DNA from: JAEKLB01 sp050249235
Lineage (GTDB): Bacteria > Actinomycetota > Acidimicrobiia > Acidimicrobiales > CADCSY01
Assembly (NCBI GenBank): GCA_050249235.1
Contig: JBFWQW010000029.1
Coordinates: 1 to 28,543 of the forward strand
DNA length: 28,543 nucleotides
Reading direction: 5' to 3'
The position numbers and the translations under genes were made by a program. Below are positions 1 to 7,808 of this stretch, piece after piece. How positions within the stretch are numbered: the stretch's first letter is position 1; each line of letters starts with the position of its first letter. The notes beneath the pieces are model-generated. The model made no database searches. It was not told the origin of the DNA and saw only the letters and a program-made list of their open reading frames with translations.

Positions 1-1592
1 GCACCCGGTGGTGGGACCTCATGCTCGAGGCGGCCGGCTCGAAGACGGTGGCCGAGTGGCAGGAGGTGTTCGACCGCGACGGCAACACCTTCGCCGAGAC
101 CTACCTCGACGGCACGGAGCTGTTCGACCACCCCCAGTTCGTCCACGACGAGAACGTCGCCGAGGTCGAGATCCCCGGGATCGGCCACGCCCGCGAGATG
201 GGCGTGCTGGTGAAGCTGTCCGGCACGCCGGGCGATCCCACCGCGCCGCCTCCCGCCGTCGGCGAGCACGCCGGCGAGCTCCGGGCCCGCCCCCGGCGGG
301 TACCCGACGTTCCGAGCGGCTCGCCCGACGACCGGCCCCCGCTCGACGGCGTGATGATCGTCGACCTCGGGACCTTCTACGCCGCCCCGTTCGGCAGCGC
401 CATGCTCACCGACCAGGGCGCGCGGGTCATCAAGGTCGAGCCGCTGGAAGGCGACCCGATCCGGTTCAACATGCCGATCCCGGAGTGGGCCGGCGTTCGT
501 GTCACGCAGGGCAAGGAGAGCATCGCCCTCGACGTCTTCACCGACGAGGGAAGGGCCATCGTCACCAAGCTCCTGGAGCGGGCCGACCTCGTCATGCACA
601 GCTACCGGGGCGGTGTCGCCGCCCGCATGGGCTTCGACGCCGAGGCGGCCATCGCCCTCAACCCGGACCTGATCTACCACCACGGCCAGGGCTACGGCCT
701 CACGGGTCCCTACTCCCGCCGCCAGGCCTACGCCCCCACCATCGCCGCCGGCTCGGGCTTCGCCCGCCGATCGGGCGGCGGCGGCCCGGAGGGCCAGCCC
801 CTCACGCTGGAGGAGATCAAGGACCAGGGACCGTTCCTGGCCGGGGCCCAGTCCGGTCACCCCGACGGCATGGCCGCCCTCGCCGTGGGAGCCGCCCTCG
901 CCCTCGGCCTCGTGGCCCGCGACCTCGGGCGGGGTGGCCAGTCCTCGATGACCACCATGCTCAACACCATGGGCCACGTCATGGGCGACGCCCTCATCGA
1001 CTACGAGGGCGCCGGCGCGCCACTCACCACCGACCCCGAGATGTACGGCTTCTCGGCCCTGTACCGGGTCTACGAGGCATCGGACGGGTGGGTGGTGCTG
1101 TGCGTCACCGACGACCGCGAGTGGGCATCGCTCACGGCCGTCCTGGCCGACCAGGCGGCCGACGCCGGCGGCGGCGAGCTGGCCGCCGACCCCCGGTTCG
1201 CGACAGCCGAGGCCAGGGCCACCCACGATGCCGAGCTCGCCACCACCCTCACCCGCGCCTTCGCCGGCCGGGCCGCCGCCGACTGGCAGCAGGTGATGGT
1301 CGCCGCCGACGTGGCCTGCGTCTCCGTCGACCCCCAGCTGGCCGGCCTGTGCGCCGCTCTCCAGTTCCCCGGCGGCCTCGCCGAGCAGCTCGGCATGATG
1401 GCGACCGTCGAGCACCCCATCTTCGGCGAGGTGCCCCGCACCCGCCGGCTCGTCGAGCTCTCCCGCTCCGGCGAGACCCTCGGCGCCGGCTGCACGATCG
1501 GCCAGCACACCGACGCCCTCCTCCGGGAGCTCGGCTACGACGACGCCGCCATCGCCGACCTCCGCGCCCGCGGCATCGTCGGCGGCGACTGA
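1..1592 (+). CDS. Tandem CaiB/BaiF CoA-transferase, 5' end missing
   Basis: A class III (CaiB/BaiF, Frc-like) acyl-CoA transferase or racemase; the family moves CoA between carboxylic acids through an aspartyl-CoA anhydride or epimerises 2-methylacyl-CoA. The frame is open upstream of the Met at base 21 (it reads TRWWDL before it), so the true start lies outside the window. Counting from that Met, residues 1-75 match the C-terminal end of a first CaiB domain, ending in the typical LVKLSGTPG. A proline-rich linker follows, and a second complete domain starts at about residue 107 (LDGVMIVDLGTFYAAPFGSAML). The second domain keeps an Asp at residue 282 (GHPDGMAA) where the catalytic Asp is expected. 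The layout equals the complete 769-aa protein at 10697-13006. It is convergent with the DUF2889 gene. The family is secure, the substrate unknown. Confidence 0.9.
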   Translation, partial: TRWWDLMLEAAGSKTVAEWQEVFDRDGNTFAETYLDGTELFDHPQFVHDENVAEVEIPGIGHAREMGVLVKLSGTPGDPTAPPPAVGEHAGELRARPRRVPDVPSGSPDDRPPLDGVMIVDLGTFYAAPFGSAMLTDQGARVIKVEPLEGDPIRFNMPIPEWAGVRVTQGKESIALDVFTDEGRAIVTKLLERADLVMHSYRGGVAARMGFDAEAAIALNPDLIYHHGQGYGLTGPYSRRQAYAPTIAAGSGFARRSGGGGPEGQPLTLEEIKDQGPFLAGAQSGHPDGMAALAVGAALALGLVARDLGRGGQSSMTTMLNTMGHVMGDALIDYEGAGAPLTTDPEMYGFSALYRVYEASDGWVVLCVTDDREWASLTAVLADQAADAGGGELAADPRFATAEARATHDAELATTLTRAFAGRAAADWQQVMVAADVACVSVDPQLAGLCAALQFPGGLAEQLGMMATVEHPIFGEVPRTRRLVELSRSGETLGAGCTIGQHTDALLRELGYDDAAIADLRARGIVGGD

Positions 1593-1618
1593 GCCGGGCA
1601 CCGGACCGCCCCCGCCCC

Positions 1619-1667
1619 GAACCCGGTGCGGACGTCGCCGCTCGGTGGCGGTCAGCGCACCGGGTTC
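1619..1667. repeat. 49-bp nested palindrome between convergent genes
   Basis: Perfect 12-bp outer arms (GAACCCGGTGCG and its reverse complement) enclose 5-nt flanks, a short inner stem (CGCCG/TGGCG) and a 5-nt loop. It lies between two convergent stop codons and could be a bidirectional terminator, but there is no T tract. Its geometry equals that of the elements at 13148, 19499 and 22259. Confidence 0.75.
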
Positions 1668-1707
1668 CGGGCGTCAGCCGTGCCGAGGGTGACGCCGGCG
1701 GGCCGCG

Positions 1708-2724
1708 TCAGGCCGTCGAGGGGAGGAGGGCGTCGATGTCGGCGAGGGCGCGGAGGGCGTCGTTGAGGTGGGTGCAGCAGTCGGGGCCACGGAGGACCTC
1801 GAGCACCTTCGTGCGGAGCTCGACCAGGGGTTGGCCGACCAGCCAGTCGACGTTGGGGGCCGCGGCCGGGCACTCGGGATAGGGCAGCACCATCGGGCGG
1901 GCCACGAGGGAGGTGACCGTGCCGGTGGCGGCGTCCACCGCGGCGTCGAGCAGGTACTCGTGGACGGCCACCTCGACCAGGTCGGGGTCGCTGCACGAGT
2001 CGCGGAAGTGGGCCTCGATCCGGAAGTCGCCGCCCTCCCGCCACACGTCCATCCGGCGGGCCCGGCGCAGCCCCACCGGGGCCAGCGGCTCCATCGGGTG
2101 CCAGCCGTCGGGGTCGTCGGGATCGGTGAGGGGCGGCACCGGCGCGACGTTGTGGCCCCCGCCGACCGGTGTGCCGTCGGGCCGCAGCGCGCCCGAGCCG
2201 GGCCGGAAGCCGGCGCAGATGCCGAGCATCGTGCGCCGCTGGATCCGAGGTGCGGCATCGCCGGGCGACTCGGGGCCGGCGCCGCCCCGCCAGTCGGGCC
2301 GGTGGCGCGACCAGGCGAAGCCGCCGACCAGGCTGGCGCCGGCGATGTCGTCGAGGATGAGGGCGAGCGGGGTGTGGTCGCGCCGGTCGTCGGGAACGGC
2401 GGCGTCGATCGCGGACCGCAGGCCGCCGCCACCCCGGGCGCCGACGAGCCCGGCGATGCCGGGCCGGGAGGGCTCGGCGGCGATGTCCTCGATCGTGCGG
2501 TCGGGCCCGATGCCGACCGCGAGGCTGTCGTGGGCCAGCACCGTCCCCGAGCCGTCCTCGGCGGTCCGAAGGTCCCGGGCCCGGCCGAGGATCCGCATCT
2601 GCGTGCCCTGGCCACCGGGCCACGACATGTCGAGCGAGCTGGTGCGGCGCACCGAGCCGGGCCGGCGGGCCGGGGGCCGTTCGAGCGGATGACCGGGCGG
2701 TGCCGGCAGCGCCGGCGCGCTCAC
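1708..2724 (-). CDS. DUF2889 family protein, copy 1
   Basis: A protein of unknown function, assigned to DUF2889 from its C-terminal block: Cys-Pro and a spaced leucine-rich stretch followed by CTHLNDALRALADI. It is clearly paralogous to the protein at 6659-7696; both share RRPGSVRRTS near the N-terminus, DPDDP-GWH in the middle and the CTHLND end. The frame is open to 2850, but the paralogue (345 aa) supports a start near the GTG at 2724 (338 aa), or the GTGs at 2751/2748. The GTG at 2724 overlaps the stop of a 13-codon ORF that carries the only good ribosome site. The gene has its own promoter with the shared dyad. It was seen next to CoA-transferase, thiolase and amidohydrolase genes, so a role in the same catabolic route is inferred. 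Confidence 0.8.
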   Translation of the reverse strand: MSAPALPAPPGHPLERPPARRPGSVRRTSSLDMSWPGGQGTQMRILGRARDLRTAEDGSGTVLAHDSLAVGIGPDRTIEDIAAEPSRPGIAGLVGARGGGGLRSAIDAAVPDDRRDHTPLALILDDIAGASLVGGFAWSRHRPDWRGGAGPESPGDAAPRIQRRTMLGICAGFRPGSGALRPDGTPVGGGHNVAPVPPLTDPDDPDGWHPMEPLAPVGLRRARRMDVWREGGDFRIEAHFRDSCSDPDLVEVAVHEYLLDAAVDAATGTVTSLVARPMVLPYPECPAAAPNVDWLVGQPLVELRTKVLEVLRGPDCCTHLNDALRALADIDALLPSTA

Positions 2725-2762
2725 CGTCTTGACCCCGTGCGGAGCCACCACGTCCCGGTCAT
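2721..2762 (-). CDS. Possible 13-aa leader ORF (MTGTWWLRTGSRR)
   Basis: An ATG at 2762 sits 6 nt after a strong GGAGGAG (2775-2769). The ORF ends in a TGA that overlaps the GTG start of the DUF2889 gene by the sequence GTGA. This would couple translation of the downstream gene to the leader. It contains two adjacent Trp codons. A start of DUF2889 at 2751 without this leader is the alternative. Confidence 0.3.
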   Translation of the reverse strand: MTGTWWLRTGSRR

Positions 2763-2807
2763 GACCCGCTCCTCCCGTCGGGGCGCTCCTGCGTCCCCGC
2801 TGCGGAC

Positions 2808-2846
2808 ACGGTAGCGGCCTGGCCCCGGATCGAAAGCGCCGCTCTC
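2808..2846 (-). promoter_or_regulatory. Promoter and dyad operator of DUF2889 copy 1
   Basis: A 15-bp dyad, GAAAGC-gcc-GCTCTC (2832-2846), is followed on the minus strand after 18 nt by a -10 box TACCGT (2813-2808). The dyad therefore covers the expected -35. The same arrangement (19 nt) occurs at the DUF2889 copy 2 promoter. Confidence 0.55.
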
Positions 2847-2955
2847 GCAAGTGCCGGCCCGGACGCGGGGCGCCGCCGCGCGCCGCGACGAACGGGCCGG
2901 GGCGTGCCGAGGGCGCGGCCCGTCCGGGCCGGGCGGGACTCGGCCGCGGGGCCGC

Positions 2956-3564
2956 TCAGGCCGGGCGGGGCGCGGGCGCGGGAAGGCTCGGGTTCCGGAA
3001 GCGGTGCACCGTGAACTCGTCGCTGTCCGTGTCGAGGATCCCGTAGCTCACCATGTTGGGGTGGCTCGGGTCGCCGCCCTGGCCCAGCGAACCGGGGTTC
3101 ACGACGAGCGTGCTCCCGACCCGGGTGGCCAGCGGGACGTGGGTGTGACCGAGCACGAGGATGTCGGCGTCGACCTCGCCGCAGCGGGCCAGCCCGGGAC
3201 TCCCGGCGTGCAGGTACTCGCCGTAGGGCGGGAAGGGACTGGCGTGGACCATGAGCAGGCGCTTGCCCGAAGCCTGCATCTCGAAGCGGGCCGGTGCCGC
3301 GGCCATGAACTCGATGTTCGACCGGCGGTGCTCGGGGGCCGAGAGGGCCCGCTGCCCGTGCTCGAGCAGGGTCCACTCGTGGTTGCCCGTGACGTAGGGG
3401 ATGTCGTGCTCCCGGATGGCCTCGACGACCTCGTTCGAGAACCGGTACTGCAGGACGGCGTCGCCCGCCACCAGCATGGCGTCGACGACGGGCGCCAGCT
3501 CGGTGACGGCTCGATCCATCGCGGCGGCGTTGCAGTGCACGTCCGACATGATCCCGATCAGCAT
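2956..3564 (-). CDS. YfcE/MJ0936-like metallophosphoesterase
   Basis: A calcineurin-like phosphoesterase of about 202 aa with all dinuclear metal motifs: D8-x-H10 (SDVH), D35 (AGD), N61-H62-E (GNHE), H107 and GHTH (H140, H142). The short single-domain form fits the YfcE/MJ0936 phosphodiesterase group. The frame extends to a GTG at 3612, but the ATG at 3564 places the first beta strand (MLIGIMSDVH) exactly at the N-terminus as usual. It lies 78 bp behind the DUF35 gene and is probably the third gene of the thiolase operon. Its role there is not evident: it could hydrolyse a phosphodiester or CoA-derived by-product, or be an unrelated passenger. Confidence 0.88.
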   Translation of the reverse strand: MLIGIMSDVHCNAAAMDRAVTELAPVVDAMLVAGDAVLQYRFSNEVVEAIREHDIPYVTGNHEWTLLEHGQRALSAPEHRRSNIEFMAAAPARFEMQASGKRLLMVHASPFPPYGEYLHAGSPGLARCGEVDADILVLGHTHVPLATRVGSTLVVNPGSLGQGGDPSHPNMVSYGILDTDSDEFTVHRFRNPSLPAPAPRPA

Positions 3565-3642
3565 CCGGTGCGTTCCGCCGTCCTCATCCGACTCCGGGTG
3601 CCATCGTCCCACGGGCGCCGCTCACGGTCGCAAACCGGGCGG

Positions 3643-4074
3643 TCAGGACGTGGGCGACCGGGGCGTGAAGAAGGGGACGGCGACCTCGTCGTCGACCGTC
3701 TCGAAGGTCACCTCGACTGGCAGGCCCACCCGCAGCGAGTCCTTGTCGACGCCGGTCACCCGGGTCATCAGCCGGACGGCCTCGCCCTCGGTGCCGTCGA
3801 GCTCGATGACCGAGATGTTGTAGAGGGGCGAGTCGGGGACGGCCCGCTGGTCGGCCCACGTGTAGGTGTAGACGGTGCCGGTTCCCGGCAGGTCGGCCCA
3901 CTCCCACGCCATCGACTGGCAGCCGTAGCAGGCCCAGGACGGCGGGCACCGGTGGCGCCCGCAGTCGCTGCAGCGCTGCGCGACCAGCCGGCCCTCGCCC
4001 GCGGCCCGCCAGTAGCCCTCGGTCAACGGCTCCCACCCGGGGCTCGGGAGCTGCCTGCGGTCCTGCTCGCTCAT
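3643..4074 (-). CDS. Zn-ribbon/OB-fold DUF35 protein (ChsH2-DUF35-like)
   Basis: A 143-aa protein with an N-terminal rubredoxin-like zinc ribbon (C35-x2-C38 and C49-x2-C52) and a C-terminal OB-fold (about residues 60-135, including GTVYTYTW and the late VTFE strand). Proteins of this family bind acyl-CoA and act as obligate partners of thiolase-like enzymes; the best-known case is the DUF35 domain of ChsH2 bound to the aldolase Ltp2 in steroid side-chain breakdown. Here the gene follows the Ltp2-like gene after only 7 bp, so the two products most likely form one complex. Promoter and regulation are those of the thiolase gene. Confidence 0.9.
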   Translation of the reverse strand: MSEQDRRQLPSPGWEPLTEGYWRAAGEGRLVAQRCSDCGRHRCPPSWACYGCQSMAWEWADLPGTGTVYTYTWADQRAVPDSPLYNISVIELDGTEGEAVRLMTRVTGVDKDSLRVGLPVEVTFETVDDEVAVPFFTPRSPTS

Positions 4075-4081
4075 GTCCTCG

Positions 4082-5254
4082 TCAGCCCTTCTTCAGCAGC
4101 AGTGCGCTGGACGGCGTGGGGCTCGAGCCGGCGACCACGAGGGCCACCTCCGCCCCGTCGACCTGGTTCGGCGAGGTCCCGCGCAGCTGGCGCATGGCCT
4201 CGTACACGTGGCTCATCCCGTGGTTGTAGACCTCGGCCAGGTTGCCCCCGTGGGGGTTCACCGGCATCCGGCCGCCGACGCGGATGTTGCCGTCGGCCAC
4301 GAACGGGCCGGACTCGCCCTTGGGCACCAGCTGGAAGTCCTCCAGACCCATCAGGACCATCGGCGTGAAGTGGTCGTAGATGTTGGCGAGGTCGACCTCG
4401 TCGGGCCCGATCCCCGCGTTGGCGTAGAGGTCGTTGCCGATGGTGCGCTGGCCGGCCGACGCGAAGTCCTCGTCGGACATGTTGTTGCCGCCGAACATCC
4501 CCTGGCCCCAGCGGTACGGGGCGCCCATGGCCGCCGCGGCCAGGTGGACCGGGGGCTGGCGCAGGTCCTTGGCCCGATCGGCCGAGGCGACGATGACGCA
4601 GTTGCCCGAGTCCGACTCCATGCAGAAGTCGAGGAGCCGCAGCGGGTCGGCGATCAGCCGGGAGTTGTGGTGGTCCTCCATGGTGATGGGGTCGCGGAAC
4701 CGGGCGTCGGGGTTGGTGGCGGCGTTCAACCGGGCGTTGATGGCGATCTCGCCGAAGTGGTCGATCGTGGTGCCGTAGAGGTGCATGTGGCGCCGGGCGG
4801 CGAGGGCGAAGCTCTGGCCGGGCGAACCGAGGAGCGGGAACCGCGGCACGTCCATGCGGCCCATGCCGCCGAACCGGTTGCCGAACGCCCCGCCCTGCAC
4901 GACGCCCCGGGTGATGGCCACGTAGTTGGCCTGGCCGGTGGCCACTGCCATGCAGGCGTACATGAAGGTCCCGCCCATGGCGCCGCCGCCACCGCCCCAG
5001 CCCATCCCGGTGAACCGCAGCTGCTTGATCCCGAGGGCGTTCGCCATGGTGCCGGGGTCGACGCCGTCGCCGGAGTACGAGCAGAAGCCGTCGATGTCCG
5101 TCGGGTCGATCCCGGCGTCGTCGGCCGCCTTGAGCACGGCCTCGAGGACCATGGGGACGGGTCCGTTGGCGCCGAGCTCACCCCGCTTGCCGTAGCGGGT
5201 GTGGCCGAACCCGACGAACGCCGCCTTGTCCCGCAGCCATGTGCCTTCCGCCAT
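4082..5254 (-). CDS. Ltp2-like thiolase-fold protein (probable retro-aldolase)
   Basis: A 390-aa non-classical thiolase-superfamily (SCP2-thiolase/lipid-transfer) protein. The N-terminal region has the glycine-rich stretch before AMAVATG-type helix (GGGGGAMGGTFMYACMAVATG); the position of the nucleophilic Cys of true thiolases is Gly, so Claisen thiolysis is unlikely. The C-terminal half has YDHF, PVNPHGG, VYNHG and MRQLRGTSPNQV, the pattern of Ltp2, which uses Tyr and His for retro-aldol cleavage of 17-hydroxy steroid-CoA. The adjacent DUF35 gene supports an aldolase complex. The substrate is inferred to be a beta-hydroxyacyl-CoA, steroid-like or not. The ATG has a GAGGGGG ribosome site 4 nt upstream. 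Transcription starts from the dyad-controlled promoter at 5293-5316. Confidence 0.88.
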   Translation of the reverse strand: MAEGTWLRDKAAFVGFGHTRYGKRGELGANGPVPMVLEAVLKAADDAGIDPTDIDGFCSYSGDGVDPGTMANALGIKQLRFTGMGWGGGGGAMGGTFMYACMAVATGQANYVAITRGVVQGGAFGNRFGGMGRMDVPRFPLLGSPGQSFALAARRHMHLYGTTIDHFGEIAINARLNAATNPDARFRDPITMEDHHNSRLIADPLRLLDFCMESDSGNCVIVASADRAKDLRQPPVHLAAAAMGAPYRWGQGMFGGNNMSDEDFASAGQRTIGNDLYANAGIGPDEVDLANIYDHFTPMVLMGLEDFQLVPKGESGPFVADGNIRVGGRMPVNPHGGNLAEVYNHGMSHVYEAMRQLRGTSPNQVDGAEVALVVAGSSPTPSSALLLKKG

Positions 5255-5292
5255 CGGGCCCCCTCGACCGTCGTCCGACCTGATCCGGCGGC

Positions 5293-5316
5293 ACCCTATC
5301 GAAAACCGTCTTTTCG
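5293..5316 (-). promoter_or_regulatory. Promoter and dyad operator of the thiolase operon
   Basis: The dyad CGAAAA-ccgtc-TTTTCG (5300-5316; core GAAAACCGTCTTTTC) ends 2 nt upstream of a -10 box TAGGGT (5298-5293), inside the promoter spacer. A bound repressor would block RNA polymerase. The half-sites match those at 2832 and 7729. Confidence 0.6.
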
Positions 5317-5336
5317 TGTGTCCAACCCGCTCCCCC

Positions 5337-5386
5337 GTTCTGTGTCGACTCGAGCGGGACGACCCCGGTCGGGTCGACGACGTCCG
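5337..5386. repeat. GTTCYCTGTCGAC palindrome, copy A
   Basis: Left arm GTTCTGTGTCGAC (5337-5349), 23-bp centre with GGGACGACCCCGG, right arm GTCGACGACG with a decayed end. It lies between the amidohydrolase stop and the thiolase promoter. Confidence 0.6.
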
Positions 5387-5398
5387 GGAGAGGTGGCG

Positions 5399-6517
5399 CT
5401 ACTCGATGCCCTCGAGGGGCGGGGCGCCGACGTGGGGGAACAGCTCGAGGAAGGCACCCTGGGTGATGCGGTGGCGGACCGGGTCGGGCTGCTCGTCGAA
5501 GAGCTCGTGCAGCGTCTTCTGGGTGTGGCCGAACGTGCCCTCGATGTGGGGGTAGTCGCTCCCCCACAGCACGTTCGGGTAGCCCATCGCCGTCACCGTC
5601 AGCACCGCCGTCGGGTCGTGCTGGAACGAGGCGTACACCTGCGAGCGGAGGATCTCGGACGGCGGCCGGGAGAGCTGGTCGCGGACGAACTCCGAGTGCT
5701 GGCGGAAGGCCTCGTCGAGGCGGTCGCCGATGAAGGGGAGCCAGGAGGCGCCCGCCTCGGAGATGAGGAGCCGGAGGCCGGGCCGCTTGTCGAGGATGCC
5801 GGACGCCGCGAACGACGCCGCCATGTCGATCCCGCCGTAGCAGGCGTGCAGGTAGTTCATCGTGCCGGCGCCCGGACCGTGGTGGTGGATCGGGTCGTCG
5901 CCCACCGGCGGCCCGGTGTGGCAGGCGAGGACCATGCCGGTCTCCTCGGCGACGTCCCACACCGGGTCCCAGTCGGGCCGGTTGAAGTCGGGCACGCCCT
6001 TCGGGGTGCCGGCTGGCAGCCCGAGGGCCTTCAGCCCGAGGCCGGCTGCCCGCTCCACCTCGGCGACGGCGTCGGCGATGTCGAGCGACGACACCTGGGC
6101 CGGCATGACGTGGCGGATGCTCTCGCGCTGGACGCTCGCCGACCAGTCGTTGACCGCCTTGGTGGCCTCACGGATCAGGACGGGGTCGGTGATCATCGAG
6201 TTCCAGAAGCCGACCGACGCGTAGATGACCTCGGCCCAGATGCCTTCCGAGTCGAGGTCGGCGCGGCGCACCGTGAAGTCGTCGGCCCCGGGGGCCTGCA
6301 GTGCCTCGGCCAGCGTGCGCCCCTTGGTCCCCTTCACCACGCCGATCCGCGGCATGGGCCGCTGGAACGACGTGCCGTCGACGTAGATCGTCTCGTACGA
6401 GCCGTCCTCGGACTTCACCGAGCGGGGCATGCGCTCCCGCAGGCTCGGTGCCAGCGTCTCGTAGAGGTCGGGCGGCTCGTTGTAGTGCGAGTCGCCGGAG
6501 TTGCTCCAGATCTTCAC
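5399..6517 (-). CDS. Amidohydrolase-2 family metal-dependent hydrolase/decarboxylase, copy 1
   Basis: A 372-aa TIM-barrel enzyme of the ACMSD-like amidohydrolase_2 family, which does hydrolysis or non-oxidative decarboxylation. Visible metal and catalytic residues are D9-x-H11 with E14 (DSHYNEPPD), H200 (LACHTGP), E254 (SEAGASW) and D321 (WGSDYPHIEGTFGHTQK). The start is a GTG preceded by GAGGAGG at 9 nt spacing. It follows DUF2889 copy 2 after 141 nt in one minus-strand operon and is a close paralogue of the divergent gene at 7809-8981; most residues of the N-terminal motif and of the C-terminal WGSDYPH block are identical. Presence of two copies with different central regions suggests two related substrates. 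Confidence 0.9.
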   Translation of the reverse strand: MKIWSNSGDSHYNEPPDLYETLAPSLRERMPRSVKSEDGSYETIYVDGTSFQRPMPRIGVVKGTKGRTLAEALQAPGADDFTVRRADLDSEGIWAEVIYASVGFWNSMITDPVLIREATKAVNDWSASVQRESIRHVMPAQVSSLDIADAVAEVERAAGLGLKALGLPAGTPKGVPDFNRPDWDPVWDVAEETGMVLACHTGPPVGDDPIHHHGPGAGTMNYLHACYGGIDMAASFAASGILDKRPGLRLLISEAGASWLPFIGDRLDEAFRQHSEFVRDQLSRPPSEILRSQVYASFQHDPTAVLTVTAMGYPNVLWGSDYPHIEGTFGHTQKTLHELFDEQPDPVRHRITQGAFLELFPHVGAPPLEGIE

Positions 6518-6658
6518 GGTCGACCACCTCCTCGGGTGGGTTCGGTTCCTCGGGGTCGGGTGCCTCGTCTCGTGCTCGGTCGGGAGATCGGGAGTGCCGG
6601 GTCGGGAGTGCGGGTCGGTTCGGTCGGGTCGGGGTCGTCGGGTCGCGCCGGCCCCGGC
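6518..6658 (-). other. C-rich, low-complexity spacer inside the operon
   Basis: The 141 nt between DUF2889 copy 2 and the amidohydrolase consist largely of degenerate CCGA-type units on the transcribed minus strand, with a direct repeat of TCGGGAGTGC on the plus strand. No gene is seen. A C-rich untranslated stretch could be a Rho-loading site, weakening expression of the amidohydrolase; this is an inference. Confidence 0.4.
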
Positions 6659-7696
6659 TCAGGGCGCGGGCGACTCGAGCAGCGGCGCCAGGGCGACCAC
6701 GTCCTCGAGCTCGCGCAGCGTGTCGTTCAGGTGGGTGCACGTGCTCGGGCCGAGGAGCTCGGCCCGCACCTGGGGCCTGAGCCCGAGCACCTTCATGCCG
6801 GTCAGGCGGCGGGCGCTCTCGGCCGCCTGCGGGCACTCGACGAAGGGGAGGACGCGGGGCTGGGCCTCGCACTCCGCGACCCGCATGGTCGACGGGTCGA
6901 TCGTGGCCGAGACCGTGTACTCGTGGATGATCGTCTCGAGTCCCTCGGGTGCCATGTGGCTGTCCCGGAAGAACGTCTCGACCCGGAGCATCCCCGCGTC
7001 GTCGCGCCACAGGTCGTGCCGGCGCCAGCGACGCATGGCGTCGGGACCGAGCGGTCCGGACAGCTCGTGCCAGCCGATCGGGTCGTCCGGATCGAGGACC
7101 TCCGTGGCGTCCGGACCGGTCACCACCGCCATCCGGCCCGCCTCCTGGCTGGTGACGATCACGCCGCCGACCTGGAAGCCGGCGCACATGTCGGGACCGT
7201 GGATGGGCGGGCCCGGCGGGCGGAGGCTCGCCATCGTCCTCGCGTCGAAGTCGCCCCGGTCGGTGGCGTGCATGATCGAATAGCCCGACACCAGCGTCGA
7301 GACCGGGATCTCGTCGAGCAGCAGGTAGACGGGCTGGCCCCGCTCGGCCGCGGTGTCGCTGTCGATCACCGCCCGGAACCCGGTGGTGGCGACCTTGCCG
7401 ACGAGGGCGTCGATGCCGGCCACCTCGGGCGTGGTCCGCACCGACTGCACCACCGCGCCCCCGGTGTAGGCCAGCTCCACCTCCATCTCCGCCCGTCCGG
7501 CCTCGACGGTCGAGCCGTCGGGCCTCGTCACCAGGTCGCGGCTGCGGCCGAGGAGGGTGAGCCCCTCGTGCAGCTCGCTCGGTCGCAGGGCGTCGACGGT
7601 CGAGGTCCGTCGCACGGACCCGGGCCGACGGGGCGGCGTGCCCGTGGTCGGCTCGTGCGGACCGTGGCGTGGATCGAGGTAGCGGCCTTCCCCCAT
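6659..7696 (-). CDS. DUF2889 family protein, copy 2
   Basis: A 345-aa protein of unknown function with the DUF2889 C-terminal block (CPQAAESARRL, then TCTHLNDTLRELEDV). No signal peptide or membrane segment is visible. The ATG at 7696 follows a -10 box TAGTCT at 7 nt, so the mRNA is probably leaderless; no ribosome site is present. It is first in an operon with amidohydrolase copy 1 and divergent from amidohydrolase copy 2; the shared promoter carries the 15-bp dyad. The repeated pairing of DUF2889 with amidohydrolase and CoA genes in this window suggests a common pathway, possibly an enzyme or binding protein; the conserved Cys-Thr-His may be functional. Confidence 0.85.
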   Translation of the reverse strand: MGEGRYLDPRHGPHEPTTGTPPRRPGSVRRTSTVDALRPSELHEGLTLLGRSRDLVTRPDGSTVEAGRAEMEVELAYTGGAVVQSVRTTPEVAGIDALVGKVATTGFRAVIDSDTAAERGQPVYLLLDEIPVSTLVSGYSIMHATDRGDFDARTMASLRPPGPPIHGPDMCAGFQVGGVIVTSQEAGRMAVVTGPDATEVLDPDDPIGWHELSGPLGPDAMRRWRRHDLWRDDAGMLRVETFFRDSHMAPEGLETIIHEYTVSATIDPSTMRVAECEAQPRVLPFVECPQAAESARRLTGMKVLGLRPQVRAELLGPSTCTHLNDTLRELEDVVALAPLLESPAP

Positions 7697-7703
7697 CCGG
7701 CGG

Positions 7704-7750
7704 AGACTAGGGCCTCGCGAGTGGAAACGAAAGCGTTGCTTTCATATGCT
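7704..7750. promoter_or_regulatory. Divergent promoters with shared GAAAGC-N3-GCTTTC operator
   Basis: A perfect 15-bp dyad GAAAGCGTTGCTTTC (7729-7743) lies between DUF2889 copy 2 (minus, -10 TAGTCT at 7709-7704, 19 nt away) and amidohydrolase copy 2 (plus, -10 TATGCT at 7745-7750, 1 nt away). One bound dimer would cover the minus-strand -35 and the plus-strand spacer, silencing both genes. Confidence 0.65.
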
Positions 7751-7808
7751 GGCGAGGTGGGACGTGCCCCCATCCCGGGGAACCAGGGCCACGACCGAGG
7801 AGACTGAG

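Noticed and set aside
2851..2955. A gene in the gap between DUF2889 copy 1 and the metallophosphoesterase
   Set aside because: Only 105 bp of GC-rich sequence with weak hairpins. No start with a ribosome site or -10 box fits.
5301..7743. KstR or KstR2 binding sites (steroid regulon)
   Set aside because: The Ltp2-like and KshA-like genes suggested them, but the dyads seen here (GAAA-N7-TTTC) do not fit the known AAC-N2-GTT or CAAG-N2-CTTG cores.
4073..7807. A 1244-codon open frame on the plus strand
   Set aside because: It runs antisense through the thiolase, amidohydrolase and DUF2889 genes, which have clear motifs. Its product is low-complexity Arg/Val/Gly/Pro, as expected for a shadow frame at this GC content.
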